Assembly (NCBI RefSeq): GCF_019890725.1
Contig: NZ_JAINZZ010000052.1
Coordinates: forward strand, 1-54,581
Length of the DNA: 54,581 nt
Reading direction: 5' to 3'
Source of the DNA: Actinacidiphila acidipaludis
GTDB taxonomy: Bacteria; Actinomycetota; Actinomycetes; Streptomycetales; Streptomycetaceae
The stretch's first letter is position 1, and each line of letters opens with the position of its first letter. A program made the position numbers and the translations under genes. The notes beneath the pieces are model-generated. The model was given only the letters and a program-made list of their open reading frames with translations. It was not told the origin of the DNA and did no database searches. Shown one piece after another: positions 1 through 8,713 of this stretch.

Positions 1-46
1 TGTCGTCAGCGGCCCGGCGGCCGCGCATGCGTCGCTCGGGGTCACG

Positions 47-343
47 TCAGTCCTCCCCGAGGATCTGCGGCACCTTGAAGCGCTGCTGCTCCTGCGCGGG
101 CGCGCCCGACAGCGCCTGCTGCGGGGTCAGCGACGGCCGGACGTCGTCCGGGCGCATGACGTTGGTCAGGGGCAGCGGGTGCGAGGTCGGCGGAACGTCC
201 TCGCCGGCCACCTCGGATACGCGGGCTACGGCACCGATGATGTCGTCGAGCTGTCCGGCGAAGTGGTCCAGCTCTTCGCGGGAGAGCTCCAGTCGTGCCA
301 GCCGGCCGAGGTGAGCGACCTCCTCGGGCGTGATGCCAGGCAT
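47..343 (-). CDS. gatC: Asp-tRNA(Asn)/Glu-tRNA(Gln) amidotransferase subunit C
   Basis: This is the small subunit of the GatCAB complex, which transamidates misacylated Glu-tRNA(Gln) and Asp-tRNA(Asn) in the cytoplasm. The 98-residue protein has the family's opening, MPGITPEEVAHLGRLARLEL, and its helical region around FAGQLDDIIGAV. It also has the conserved tail in which PLTNVMRPDDVRPSL wraps the A subunit. The length is normal for GatC. The gene runs toward the left edge, and the next gene would be expected to be gatA. The 45 bases left of the stop contain candidate GTG and ATG starts in different frames, and neither resembles a GatA N-terminus, so I do not annotate gatA here. Confidence 0.95.
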   Translation of the reverse strand: MPGITPEEVAHLGRLARLELSREELDHFAGQLDDIIGAVARVSEVAGEDVPPTSHPLPLTNVMRPDDVRPSLTPQQALSGAPAQEQQRFKVPQILGED

Positions 344-420
344 GCAGCGGTCCTCTGGGGGTGAGATGTCGATTGTGGCCCCAATCCTACGGGCCCGGCC
401 GTCGCGACCCGTACCGCATT

Positions 421-451
421 ACCCCCCGCACGCCCTCGGCGCGCGGGGGGT
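421..451 (-). terminator. hairpin terminator after the GGDEF-EAL gene
   Basis: A 9-bp perfect stem (ACCCCCCGC at 421-429 with GCGGGGGGT at 443-451) encloses a 13-base loop. It lies 27 bases past the stop of the minus-strand c-di-GMP gene and before gatC. There is no T-tract, as is common for Streptomyces terminators. Confidence 0.6.
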
Positions 452-477
452 GACGCCTTCGGGGGCCGGCGACGTCC

Positions 478-2985
478 CTATGCCGTCCCCGTGCGGCCGG
501 CGGGACCGCCGACGTCGGCCACGGAGGCGTGCTCGGGTTCGGGCTCCGCGGCGGACGGGGAGCCGCCGCCGGAGGCGGCCGGGGCCGACGCCTGGCCCGC
601 GGCCGGGGCGGCGGATACGGACGCGGGGGCGGCAGGTCCGGTGGCCGGGGCCGTTGCGGGCGCGGCGGCCGCCGTGGACGCGGGGGCGGAGGCGGAGGCG
701 GAGGCCGAGGCCGACGCGGACGCACCCGAGAGGCGGACGGCAGGGGCGTTGTCGGCCGGGCCGGCGCCCGCGCCGGGTCCCGTGGTCCCACCGGTACCGG
801 ACCCCCCACCCGGACTCGCGTCCGGGCCGGCGCCCGAACTCGCCGCCGTCAGGGCGGGCCGGGTGGCCCGGCCGCCGGGGCGCCAGCCGTCGTTGCGCCG
901 GGACTGGAGCCACTTCGTGGCCTCCTCCGGAGGCATCGCGGCGGCGACCAGCCAGCCCTGGACGGCGTCGCAGCGCAGGTCCCGCAGCCGCTCCCAGGTC
1001 TCGTCGTCCTCCACGCCCTCGGCGACGACCATCAGTCCCAGGGAGTGGGCGAGGTCCACCGTGCAGCGGACGATCTCGGCGTCCTCAGGGTCCACGACCA
1101 GTCGGGCCACGAAGGACCGGTCGATCTTCAGTTCGCTGACCGGCAGCCGGCGCAGGTGGACCAGGGACGAGTAGCCGGTGCCGAAGTCGTCCAGCGACAT
1201 CTTCACGCCGTGGCCGGTGAGCCCGTTGAGGGTCTCCGCGGCCCGCTGCGGGTCCTCCAGCAGGACGTGCTCGGTTATCTCCAGCTGGAGGCAGCCGGGC
1301 GGCACCCGGTGGTGGGCCAGCCGCGCGGCGACGGCACCGGCGAAGCCGGGGCTGTGGACGTCGCGCGGCGAGACGTTGACGGCGACCGGCACGTCCAGGC
1401 CCGCCTGCCGCCAGCGGGCGATCTGGGCCAGCGCGGTGTCCAGCACGTATTCGGTGAGCTGCGGCATCAGGCCGGACGTCTCGGCCATGGTGATGAACTC
1501 GTCGGGGTTGACCCGGCCGCGGTCGGGGTGCTCCCAGCGGACCAGCGCCTCCAGGCCGGCCACCTGGCCGTCGAACCGCACCTTGGGCTGGTAGTGGAGT
1601 TCCACCTCGCCGGCCTCCAGGGCCCGCCGCAGGTCACCGAGCAGTCCGAGCCGGTCGGGGGTGTTGCCGTCGCGGGTGACCTCGTACACCTCGACGCCGC
1701 TGCGGTCCCGCTTGGCCTGGTACATCGCCACGTCGGCCCGCCGCAGCAGCCCTTCGGCGTCCAGCGCGTGGTCGGGAAAGACCGCGACCCCGGCGCTGGC
1801 CTCCAGCACCAGGGTCAGGCCGTCGAGGCCGATCGGTGAGCCGAGGGCCGCGACCAGCGCCCGGGCGACCCGCTGGGCGCGGGTCGGCGAGTCGCAGGCC
1901 GGCAGCAGGACGGCGAACTCGTCCCCGCCGAGCCGCGCGGCCTCCGCACCGCGCGGCAGGGCGAGCCGGAGCCGGTCGGCGATCTGCAGCAGCAGCCGGT
2001 CGCCGGCCAGGTGGCCGAGGGTGTCGTTGACCGACCGGAACTTGTCCAGGTCGATGAGGATGAGCCCGACCCTGCCGCCCGCGCCGGATCCGGCGACGCC
2101 CGGCTCGGGGCGCTTGGCGCGCTCCTGGGCGACGTCGAGCGCGGACCAGGCTCGCTCCAGCAGCCACTGACGGTTCGGCAGGCCGGTCAGCGGGTCGCGC
2201 AACTGCTCCTCGGCGCGGGCGTGCGCGATCCACAGCGTGGAGTCGAGCGCGATCAGCGGCACCGAGAACAGCGGGAGCAGCGACGGCTTGTCGCAGGCCA
2301 CGACGAGGATGAGCGGGGAGATGCCGAGCAGCGCCACCCCGACCATGCCCTGCCGGACCAGCGCGGTGCGGGCCACCGTGGGCAGGCCGCCGCTGCGTGG
2401 CGCGAACGCCCACCACAGCAGGGTGCGGGTCGCGGCCAGATAGGCCAGGCCGGTGACGCACACGGTCACCGCGGCGGACGCCGACCATCCCGTGGGCGCC
2501 CATGGGTGCTCGACCGAGGGGCGGGTGCCGAAGAGGGCCAGGGTCAGCGCACCGGCGCCGATGCCCAGGACGTCGATGGCGCCGTGCAGCAGCGCCTGCC
2601 GCCAGCGGTGACGGCGGGCGGCGCCGACCAGGACCACCACGGCGAGGCTGACCAGCACCGCCGGCACCCAGCCGAAGAGCATCAGCATCGCCAGGGTGAG
2701 CGCGGCGCCGGAACCGGTGCCGCCCCACCAGCGGTCGCGGCCCATGGCCACCAGATGGCCGACGATGATGCCGGTCAGGAACGCGAACGACCAGCCCACC
2801 GTGCCGCCGGGGAACAGCGCGTGACCGTCACTCAGCACCCGCGCCACACCGGCCAGCAGGGCGGCGCCGGCGACGACCGGGACGGCCCGCCGGGCGATCG
2901 GCCCGGGAGGGGCCGGGAGCACGGACGCCGCCACGGCGGGGCTCGTGGGCAGCGGCGCCGCTCGGGCGCTGTCCGTTGATTCCAT
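478..2985 (-). CDS. rmdB: membrane-anchored GGDEF-EAL cyclic di-GMP enzyme (RmdB-like)
   Basis: This protein of about 835 residues turns over cyclic di-GMP. The N-terminal third is a multi-helix membrane region. It is followed by a GGDEF domain with an intact RLGGDEFAVLLP active site near residue 355, then an EAL domain. The EAL domain has LEALVRWEH near residue 479, SLDDFGTGYSSL, ELKIDRSFV and VAEGVE, all expected of an active phosphodiesterase. The start is the ATG at 2985, preceded by GAGAGGGA; the frame stays open upstream but that part looks non-coding. The tail of about 140 residues is Ala/Ser/Gly/Pro-rich and probably disordered. The membrane-GGDEF-EAL layout beside ligA fits S. coelicolor RmdB, a phosphodiesterase affecting development. 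The symbol rests on architecture and context, not on alignment. Confidence 0.85.
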   Translation of the reverse strand: MESTDSARAAPLPTSPAVAASVLPAPPGPIARRAVPVVAGAALLAGVARVLSDGHALFPGGTVGWSFAFLTGIIVGHLVAMGRDRWWGGTGSGAALTLAMLMLFGWVPAVLVSLAVVVLVGAARRHRWRQALLHGAIDVLGIGAGALTLALFGTRPSVEHPWAPTGWSASAAVTVCVTGLAYLAATRTLLWWAFAPRSGGLPTVARTALVRQGMVGVALLGISPLILVVACDKPSLLPLFSVPLIALDSTLWIAHARAEEQLRDPLTGLPNRQWLLERAWSALDVAQERAKRPEPGVAGSGAGGRVGLILIDLDKFRSVNDTLGHLAGDRLLLQIADRLRLALPRGAEAARLGGDEFAVLLPACDSPTRAQRVARALVAALGSPIGLDGLTLVLEASAGVAVFPDHALDAEGLLRRADVAMYQAKRDRSGVEVYEVTRDGNTPDRLGLLGDLRRALEAGEVELHYQPKVRFDGQVAGLEALVRWEHPDRGRVNPDEFITMAETSGLMPQLTEYVLDTALAQIARWRQAGLDVPVAVNVSPRDVHSPGFAGAVAARLAHHRVPPGCLQLEITEHVLLEDPQRAAETLNGLTGHGVKMSLDDFGTGYSSLVHLRRLPVSELKIDRSFVARLVVDPEDAEIVRCTVDLAHSLGLMVVAEGVEDDETWERLRDLRCDAVQGWLVAAAMPPEEATKWLQSRRNDGWRPGGRATRPALTAASSGAGPDASPGGGSGTGGTTGPGAGAGPADNAPAVRLSGASASASASASASAPASTAAAAPATAPATGPAAPASVSAAPAAGQASAPAASGGGSPSAAEPEPEHASVADVGGPAGRTGTA

Positions 2986-3208
2986 GCCCGTCCCTCTCAC
3001 AGCCCGTCGCGCAAGCAGGTCCTTCGCGCCGATACCCCGAGCGGTTCCCCGCTTCAGGTGTGCTGCAAGCTTGTTGCCGCGCTGGCGCGCCTTTCCACAG
3101 TAGGCCGCAAGGCGCCGGCGCGAGCACCGAACAGTTGCCATCGCCGAAGGCGACCTGGGCAGTCACCGTATTCCGAAATGGGCTGATCGGGTGACATCTT
3201 CGCCTTGT

Positions 3209-5425
3209 TCAGTCGGATTTCCCGTCGTCTTCCGCCGGATTCACCGCTGCTTGCTTCGCCGCGTCCGCTCCCTGTTCGAGCAGGACGGCGAATCCGTCCT
3301 CGTCGAGGACGGGAACCTTGAGTTGTACCGCCTTGTCGTACTTCGAACCGGGATTGTCGCCGACCACCACGAAGTCCGTTTTCTTCGAAACCGAGCCGGT
3401 GACTTTCGCCCCCCTGCTGCCCAGGGCCTCTTTCGCGCCGTCACGGGTGAAGGTGGCCAGCGTTCCGGTGACGACCACGGTGAGTCCCTCGAGTGGCCTC
3501 GGTCCTTCGTCCGAGCCCTCCTCGGTGAACCGCACGCCGGCCGCCCGCCACTTCTCGATGATCTCCCGGTGCCAGTCCTCGGCGAACCACTGCTTCACGG
3601 AGGCGGCGATGGTGGGCCCGACGCCGTCGACCGCGGCGAGCTCCTCCTCGGCGGCGTCCCTGATCCGGTCGAGGTCGCGGAACTCGCGGGCCAGCGCGTC
3701 GGCGGCGACCGGCCCGACGTGCCGGATGGACAGGCCGGTGATGATCCGGGCCAGCGGACGCTCCTTGGCGGCGGCGATGTTGTCGAGCATCGCCAGGGTG
3801 TTCTTCTTCGGCTCGCCCTTCTGGTTGGCGAAGAACGAGACGATCTTCGGCTCGCCGGTGGCCGCGTCGCGCTTGGGCAGGCCGGTGTCCTGGTCCAGCA
3901 CGTAGGAGCGGATCGGCAGCAGCGTCTCGACGTCCAGGCCGAACAGGTCGCCCTCGTCCTTCAGCGGTGGCTCGGCGTCCAGCGGCTGGGTGAGCGCGGT
4001 GGCCGCGACGTACCCGAACGACTCGATGTCCAGGCAGCGGCGGCCCACCAGGTAGTAGAGCCGTTCGCGCAACTGGGCAGGGCAGAAGCGGGCGTTGGGG
4101 CACCGCAGATCGATGTCGCCCTCCTTCATCGGCTGCAGGGCGGTGCCGCAGTCCGGGCACTCGGCGGGCATCACGAACTCCCGCTCGCTGCCGTCCCGCA
4201 GGTCCACGACCGGGCCGAGGATCTCGGGGATGACGTCGCCGGCCTTGCGCAGCACGACGGTGTCGCCGATGAGGACGCCCTTCTTCTTGACGACGTCCTG
4301 GTTGTGCAGGGTGGCGAACTCCACCTCGGAGCCGGCCACCGTCACCGGCTCGACCACCGCGTAGGGGGTGACCCGGCCGGTGCGGCCGACGCCGACGCGG
4401 ATGTCGACCAGCTTGGTGTTGACCTCCTCCGGCGCGTACTTCCAGGCGATGGCCCAGCGGGGCGCGCGCGAGGTGGAGCCGAGCCGGCCCTGCAGCGGGA
4501 TCTCGTCGACCTTGACGACGACGCCGTCGATCTCGTGCTCGACGTCGTGCCGGTGGGCGCCGTAGTAGTCGATGAACTCCCGCACCTCGGCGAGGGAGTC
4601 GACCACCCGGTTGTGGCGGGCGGTGGGCAGGCCCCACTCGCGCAGCAGCTCGTAGGCGTGCGACTGGCAGTCGATGTCGAAGCCGCGGCGGGCGCCGATG
4701 CCGTGCACGACCATCCGCAGCGGGCGTCCCGCGGTCACCCGCGGGTCCTTCTGCCGCAGCGAACCGGCCGCCGCGTTGCGCGGGTTGGCGAAGGGCTTGT
4801 CGCCGGCCTCGACCAGCCGGGCGTTGAGCTCCTCGAACTTCTCGCCGGGGAAGTACACCTCGCCGCGGATCTCCACCAGCTCCGGCACGCGCTCGCCGGC
4901 CAGCCGCTCGGGGATGTCGGCGATGGTGCGCACGTTGGGCGTGATGTCCTCGCCGGTGCGGCCGTCCCCGCGGGTGGCGCCGCGGGTCAGCCGGCCGTTC
5001 TCGTACGTGAGGTTGACCGCGAGGCCGTCGACCTTGAGCTCGCACAGGAAGTGGTACGGGCTGCGGTCGTTGTCCGGCGCGCCCAGCTCGGCGGCGACGC
5101 GGTCCGCCCAGGTGGTCAGCTCCTCGTCGGTGAAGGCGTTGTCGAGGGAGAGCAGACGCTCGATGTGCTGGACGCTGGTGAACTCGGTCTCGTAGGCGCC
5201 GGCCACCTTCTGGGTGGGCGAGTCGGGGGTGCGCAGCGCGGGGTGGCGCTCCTCCAGCCCTTCCAGGGTGCGCAGCAGCTTGTCGAACTCGGCGTCGCTG
5301 ACGACCGGGGCGTCCTTGACGTAGTAACGGAAGCGGTGCTCCTCGACCTGCTCGGACAGGCGGGCGTGCTGCTCTCGTGCCTCCGCGGGGATCTCCGCGG
5401 ACGCTGCGTCCTCCAGGGCTGCCAC
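3209..5425 (-). CDS. ligA: NAD+-dependent DNA ligase LigA
   Basis: The ligase seals nicks during replication and repair, using NAD+ to adenylate its active-site lysine. The 738-residue protein has the whole family layout. The Ia domain carries the YYVKDAPVVSDAEFD type motif. The adenylation site is ELKVDG with the lysine near residue 131. An OB fold follows, then a four-cysteine zinc finger (Cys near 423, 426, 442 and 448). Helix-hairpin-helix repeats are present (for example ELAAVDGVGPTIAASV). A C-terminal BRCT domain begins at PLEGLTVVVTGTL. I chose the GTG at 5425 because AGGAAGGA sits about 8-10 bases upstream and the length then matches actinobacterial LigA. A longer open frame to 5593 overlaps the preceding gene. 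The MetE-like gene stops 14 bases upstream, so the two are probably co-transcribed. Confidence 0.97.
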   Translation of the reverse strand: MAALEDAASAEIPAEAREQHARLSEQVEEHRFRYYVKDAPVVSDAEFDKLLRTLEGLEERHPALRTPDSPTQKVAGAYETEFTSVQHIERLLSLDNAFTDEELTTWADRVAAELGAPDNDRSPYHFLCELKVDGLAVNLTYENGRLTRGATRGDGRTGEDITPNVRTIADIPERLAGERVPELVEIRGEVYFPGEKFEELNARLVEAGDKPFANPRNAAAGSLRQKDPRVTAGRPLRMVVHGIGARRGFDIDCQSHAYELLREWGLPTARHNRVVDSLAEVREFIDYYGAHRHDVEHEIDGVVVKVDEIPLQGRLGSTSRAPRWAIAWKYAPEEVNTKLVDIRVGVGRTGRVTPYAVVEPVTVAGSEVEFATLHNQDVVKKKGVLIGDTVVLRKAGDVIPEILGPVVDLRDGSEREFVMPAECPDCGTALQPMKEGDIDLRCPNARFCPAQLRERLYYLVGRRCLDIESFGYVAATALTQPLDAEPPLKDEGDLFGLDVETLLPIRSYVLDQDTGLPKRDAATGEPKIVSFFANQKGEPKKNTLAMLDNIAAAKERPLARIITGLSIRHVGPVAADALAREFRDLDRIRDAAEEELAAVDGVGPTIAASVKQWFAEDWHREIIEKWRAAGVRFTEEGSDEGPRPLEGLTVVVTGTLATFTRDGAKEALGSRGAKVTGSVSKKTDFVVVGDNPGSKYDKAVQLKVPVLDEDGFAVLLEQGADAAKQAAVNPAEDDGKSD

Positions 5426-5439
5426 GGTTCCGTCCTTCC

Positions 5440-6450
5440 TCACTCTGGGTTGTCGACGAGCGAGCGTGCCGCCTTCGCGCAGTGCACGAGTGCGGCACGG
5501 GCGTAGGCCGGCGAGGCCCCCGCCAGGCCGCACGACGGGGTCACGGCGACCGCGGACCCCAAGGCCCCCGGTGCCAGTCCCAGCCTGCGCCACAGCGCCC
5601 GAACACCACTGACGCTACCGGCAGGGTCTGACAACGGGGCGTCGGTGCCGGGCACGACACCGGCGAACAGCGCGGTGCCGGCCTCGGCCGCCTCACCGAA
5701 GGCGTCCCAGTCACGCTCGGTGAGCAGATCGAAGTCGAAGGAGATGCCCGCGGCCCCGGCCCGGCGCAGCAGGGCGAACGGCACCTCGGGCGCGCAGGAG
5801 TGGACGGTGACCGGGACGCCGGCCGCCGCCATCACGTCGCGCAGGGCGCCCTCGACCACGCCCCGGTCCACCGCGCGGTGGGTGCGGTAGCCGCTGGCGC
5901 TGCGGATCCGGCCCTGCAGGACGGCGGTCAGCGACGGCTCGTCGAGCTGCAGGACGGGACGGGCGCCGGGGACCCTCCGGCGGATGTCGGCCAGGTGGGC
6001 GGTCAGGCCCTCGGTGAGCGAGGCGGCCAGGTCACGGCAGGCGCCGGGGTCGGAGAGCGCGGCCTCGCCCCCGCGCAGTTCGACGGCGGCCGCGAGCGTC
6101 CACGGCCCGACCGCCTGGACCTTCAGCGGGCCCTCGTACCCCTGGGTGAACTCCTCCAGCGCGTCCAGGTCCTCGCCGAGCCAGGAGACCGCGCGCTTGG
6201 TGTCGCGTCCCGGCCGGTCCCCGAACCGCCAGCCGCTGGGCTCCACCCGGGCGTACAGCTCCACGAGCATCCCCAGGGTGCGGCCGATCATGTCGGCGCC
6301 GGGCCCGCGGGCGGGCAGCTCGGGCAGGAACGGCAGCGCCGCGACCGCCTCGACGGCCACGCGCGCCGCCTCGCGGGCGTCGCCGCCGGGCATCGACCCG
6401 ATCCCGGTCGCGGCACCTTCGGGCAGGCTGAACTGGGTGTCGGTGGTCAC
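5440..6450 (-). CDS. MetE-like (cobalamin-independent methionine synthase family) protein
   Basis: The 336-residue protein belongs to the UROD/MetE-like TIM-barrel superfamily and corresponds to the C-terminal catalytic half of MetE only. It has the zinc-ligand pattern of MetE: VHSC (His and Cys near residues 217 and 219) and a later TPSCGLAG (Cys near 307). The opening TGIGSMPGGDAREA is typical of short actinobacterial homologues annotated as methionine synthase. The N-terminal half of canonical MetE is absent, so the true methyl donor or acceptor is uncertain. The GTG at 6450 gives the usual length; another GTG at 6483 would add 11 residues. The gene lies between the membrane glycosyltransferase and ligA, probably in one operon. 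Confidence 0.8.
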   Translation of the reverse strand: MTTDTQFSLPEGAATGIGSMPGGDAREAARVAVEAVAALPFLPELPARGPGADMIGRTLGMLVELYARVEPSGWRFGDRPGRDTKRAVSWLGEDLDALEEFTQGYEGPLKVQAVGPWTLAAAVELRGGEAALSDPGACRDLAASLTEGLTAHLADIRRRVPGARPVLQLDEPSLTAVLQGRIRSASGYRTHRAVDRGVVEGALRDVMAAAGVPVTVHSCAPEVPFALLRRAGAAGISFDFDLLTERDWDAFGEAAEAGTALFAGVVPGTDAPLSDPAGSVSGVRALWRRLGLAPGALGSAVAVTPSCGLAGASPAYARAALVHCAKAARSLVDNPE

Positions 6451-6507
6451 GTTCGAAAGCGTAGTGGCTGGCGGGCCGCCCACCGCGCGCCGCCGGCGCC
6501 CGCCCGC

Positions 6508-7722
6508 TCACGGCGGCCCGTTCCAGATGAGGCACAGGTGGACGCCGTACACGGCGGAGGCCAGGGCCGCGGTCGTGAGGGCGTAGGCGACGGTCCTGCG
6601 GTGGGTGCGGGCCAGCACCCGGGCCAGCGGGATGAGCAGGGGGAAGGCCGGCAGCAGGAAGCGGGCCCGGGCGATGTAGACGCCCTTGCCGAGCGCGACC
6701 ACGGCCAGCAGCGCCCCGCTGAACAGCAGCAGCGGAAACGCCTGGCGCTGGGCCACGCACAGCGCGAACAGCGCGAAGCACGCGAGGACGACCAGCGTGA
6801 CGACGACGTACGCCACCGGGATGTCCGCGCCGCGCTGTCCGAGGAACACCCAGCGGATGCGCCGCAGCAGGTAGCCGCCCTTGCTGAGCTGGTTGCCCCA
6901 GGCCGCCTGCACCGCGAAGTAGCCGTCGGCGCGGTGCAGCCGGAAACCGACCCAGGCGACGAACGCCAGCCAGCCCGCCGGGGCGAGCACCACGGCGAGC
7001 CCCGGCCGCCAGGCCCGGCGCCACCAGGGGCCGCCCGCCCGCACCTCGCCGAGCACCGCCAGCGCGGCGACCGCGGACACCGCCGCGGCCAGCGCGATGC
7101 CGGTGGGCCGGGTGAGCCCGGCGAGGGCGGCGAACATCCCCGCGCGCACCCAGTGCCGGCAGAGCGCGGCGTACAGGGCCGCGGCGCACAGCGCGGTGAA
7201 CAGCGACTCGGTGTACGCCATGCTCTCCACGACGGCGTGCGGCAGGCAGCCCCAGAGCACCGCCAGGATGATCCCGGTCCTGCGCTTGTACAGCCGGTCG
7301 CCGATGAGGAAGATCAGCCAGGCCGCGGCGAAGGAGGCGGCCATCGACACCGCCCACGCGGACCTGGCCGGGCCGGTGGGCAGCACGGCGTCGGCGATCC
7401 GGCACAGCCAGGGGTAGAGGGGGAAGAACGCCAGGTTGCTCCACGCGTGCCAGGTGTGCGCCGCGCCGAGGACGGTGTGGTCGTAGCCGTGCTCGGCGAC
7501 GTCGAGGTACCAGCGGGAGTCCCAGGACCCGTAGAGGACGGTGCCCGGCGACCGGTCCCGCCGCTTGGCGAGGTAGTACAGCAGCGCGATGCCCAGGAAC
7601 CGGGCGGCGCCGTAGCCGAGCAGGGCGGGGGCGGCGTGCCGCAGGGCGGCCTCGGCACGGTTGCGCAGGTCCCGGTGGGCGCCGGTCGGGGCGCTGCGGG
7701 ATTCCGCGGCGGCTGAGGCCAT
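6508..7722 (-). CDS. GT-C type membrane glycosyltransferase (PIG-V/mannosyltransferase-like)
   Basis: The 404-residue integral membrane protein has roughly ten hydrophobic segments. An extracytoplasmic loop near residues 60-100 carries the pattern WDSRWYLDVAEHGYD, followed by FFPLYPWL. That first-loop pattern is characteristic of PIG-V-like GT-C glycosyltransferases, which use polyprenyl-phosphate sugars and act on the outer face of the membrane. The start ATG at 7722 has GAGGGAG about 10 bases upstream. It appears to be the first gene of the run leading to the MetE-like gene and ligA. The acceptor and sugar cannot be read from the sequence. Confidence 0.75.
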   Translation of the reverse strand: MASAAAESRSAPTGAHRDLRNRAEAALRHAAPALLGYGAARFLGIALLYYLAKRRDRSPGTVLYGSWDSRWYLDVAEHGYDHTVLGAAHTWHAWSNLAFFPLYPWLCRIADAVLPTGPARSAWAVSMAASFAAAWLIFLIGDRLYKRRTGIILAVLWGCLPHAVVESMAYTESLFTALCAAALYAALCRHWVRAGMFAALAGLTRPTGIALAAAVSAVAALAVLGEVRAGGPWWRRAWRPGLAVVLAPAGWLAFVAWVGFRLHRADGYFAVQAAWGNQLSKGGYLLRRIRWVFLGQRGADIPVAYVVVTLVVLACFALFALCVAQRQAFPLLLFSGALLAVVALGKGVYIARARFLLPAFPLLIPLARVLARTHRRTVAYALTTAALASAVYGVHLCLIWNGPP

Positions 7723-7899
7723 GGTCGGTCCGCTCCCTCGGATCGGGTGGGGCGCGGACGACCCTACGATCCGGGGGCGGGCAAACCATCACCAAACAGG
7801 CGCATTGGTCCGACAAGCGCCAGAGAAGTACACGGTCGGGTGACGGGCCTCCGCCGTACGCCAGTTGGCCCTCTCCCCCAGCGTCCACGCGCCGGCTCC

Positions 7900-7918
7900 C
7901 CCGCCGTCCGACGGCGGG
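7900..7918 (-). terminator. hairpin after the mnmA-LOG-SDR operon
   Basis: The inverted repeat CCCGCCGTC / GACGGCGGG is separated by one base, so in RNA about 7 bp would close on a small loop. It lies 10 bases past the SDR stop and ends the overlapping three-gene run. Confidence 0.5.
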
Positions 7919-7927
7919 ACGGGCCGG

Positions 7928-8713
7928 TCAGACCAGGCCGGGACGCACCGTCAGATCGGTGACCTCGGCGTCGCGCGGCAGGTCGATCGCGGTGAGCACG
8001 GCCGTGGCCACCGACTCGGGGTCGATCCAGCGGGTGGCGTCGTAGCTCTTGCCCTCCTGCTGGTGGACCTTGGCCTGCATGGGCGTGGCGGTGCGGCCCG
8101 GGTAGACGGTGGTGACCCGGACGCCGTTCGCGTGCTCCTCGGCCCGCAGCGAGTCCGCCAGGGCCTTCAGGCCGTGCTTGCTGGCCGCGTAGGCGGACCA
8201 CTCGGCGCTCGCGGAGAGCCCGGCGCCGGAGTTGGCGAACAGCACGTGACCGCGCGACAGGCGCAGTTGGGGCAGCAGCAGCCGGGTGAGCTCCGCCGGG
8301 CCGACCAGGTTGGCGGCCAGCGTCTCCAGCCAGATCTTCGGGGTGAGGTCGCCGACCGGGCCCAGTTCCACCACGCCCGCGATGTGCAGCAGGGTGTCCA
8401 GCCGGTCCGGCGGCGCCTGGTGGCCCAGCGCCCAGGACAGGCGGCCCGGTTCGCCGAGGTCGCCGACCAGGGTCTTCGCGCCGGGGTGGGCGGCGGCCAG
8501 CTCACGCGCCCGGCCGGCGTCCCGGGCGAGCAGCCAGACCTCGTCGCCGCGGTCCAGCAGGCGGCGGGCGACGGCCGCGCCGATGCCCGAACCGCCGCCG
8601 GTCACGAGGTGGATGCGGGGCTCGGGGCGGGCTGCCGCCGTGGACGCCGAGGACGCCGAGGACGCCGACGACGCCGGGGACGCTGACGACGGGGTGGCCC
8701 CGGGGGTGCTCAC
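7928..8713 (-). CDS. short-chain dehydrogenase/reductase (SDR)
   Basis: This is a 261-residue classical SDR oxidoreductase. The Rossmann motif TGGGSGIG is near residue 40, the catalytic YAASK follows an upstream serine (NSGAGLSAS), and HIAGVVE lies in the position of the NAG motif. The substrate is unknown. The GTG start at 8713 overlaps the TGA of the upstream LOG-family gene (GTGA), so translation is probably coupled. The first 30 residues are an Ala/Ser/Pro-rich extension encoded by a 9-bp tandem repeat and are not part of the SDR fold. Confidence 0.85.
   Translation of the reverse strand: MSTPGATPSSASPASSASSASSASTAAARPEPRIHLVTGGGSGIGAAVARRLLDRGDEVWLLARDAGRARELAAAHPGAKTLVGDLGEPGRLSWALGHQAPPDRLDTLLHIAGVVELGPVGDLTPKIWLETLAANLVGPAELTRLLLPQLRLSRGHVLFANSGAGLSASAEWSAYAASKHGLKALADSLRAEEHANGVRVTTVYPGRTATPMQAKVHQQEGKSYDATRWIDPESVATAVLTAIDLPRDAEVTDLTVRPGLV
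8641..8690 (-). repeat. 9-bp tandem repeat coding the SDR N-terminal Ala-Ser-Ser tract
   Basis: Near-perfect copies of GGACGCCGA (plus-strand reading) run through this interval. They encode repeated Ala-Ser-Ser triplets ahead of the Rossmann fold. The length could vary by replication slippage. Confidence 0.7.

Noticed and set aside
1..46. The 5' end of gatA
   Set aside because: A GTG follows the gatC stop closely, but neither possible frame resembles a GatA N-terminus and too little sequence is left to decide.
3191..5506. A long plus-strand open frame (about 770 codons) opposite ligA
   Set aside because: It lies fully antisense to a well-supported gene, is Arg/Gly/Val-rich like other GC-frame shadows and has no domain motif.
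5800..7716. A plus-strand open frame of about 638 codons opposite the MetE-like and glycosyltransferase genes
   Set aside because: It is antisense to two recognisable genes and its product is low-complexity with no motif.
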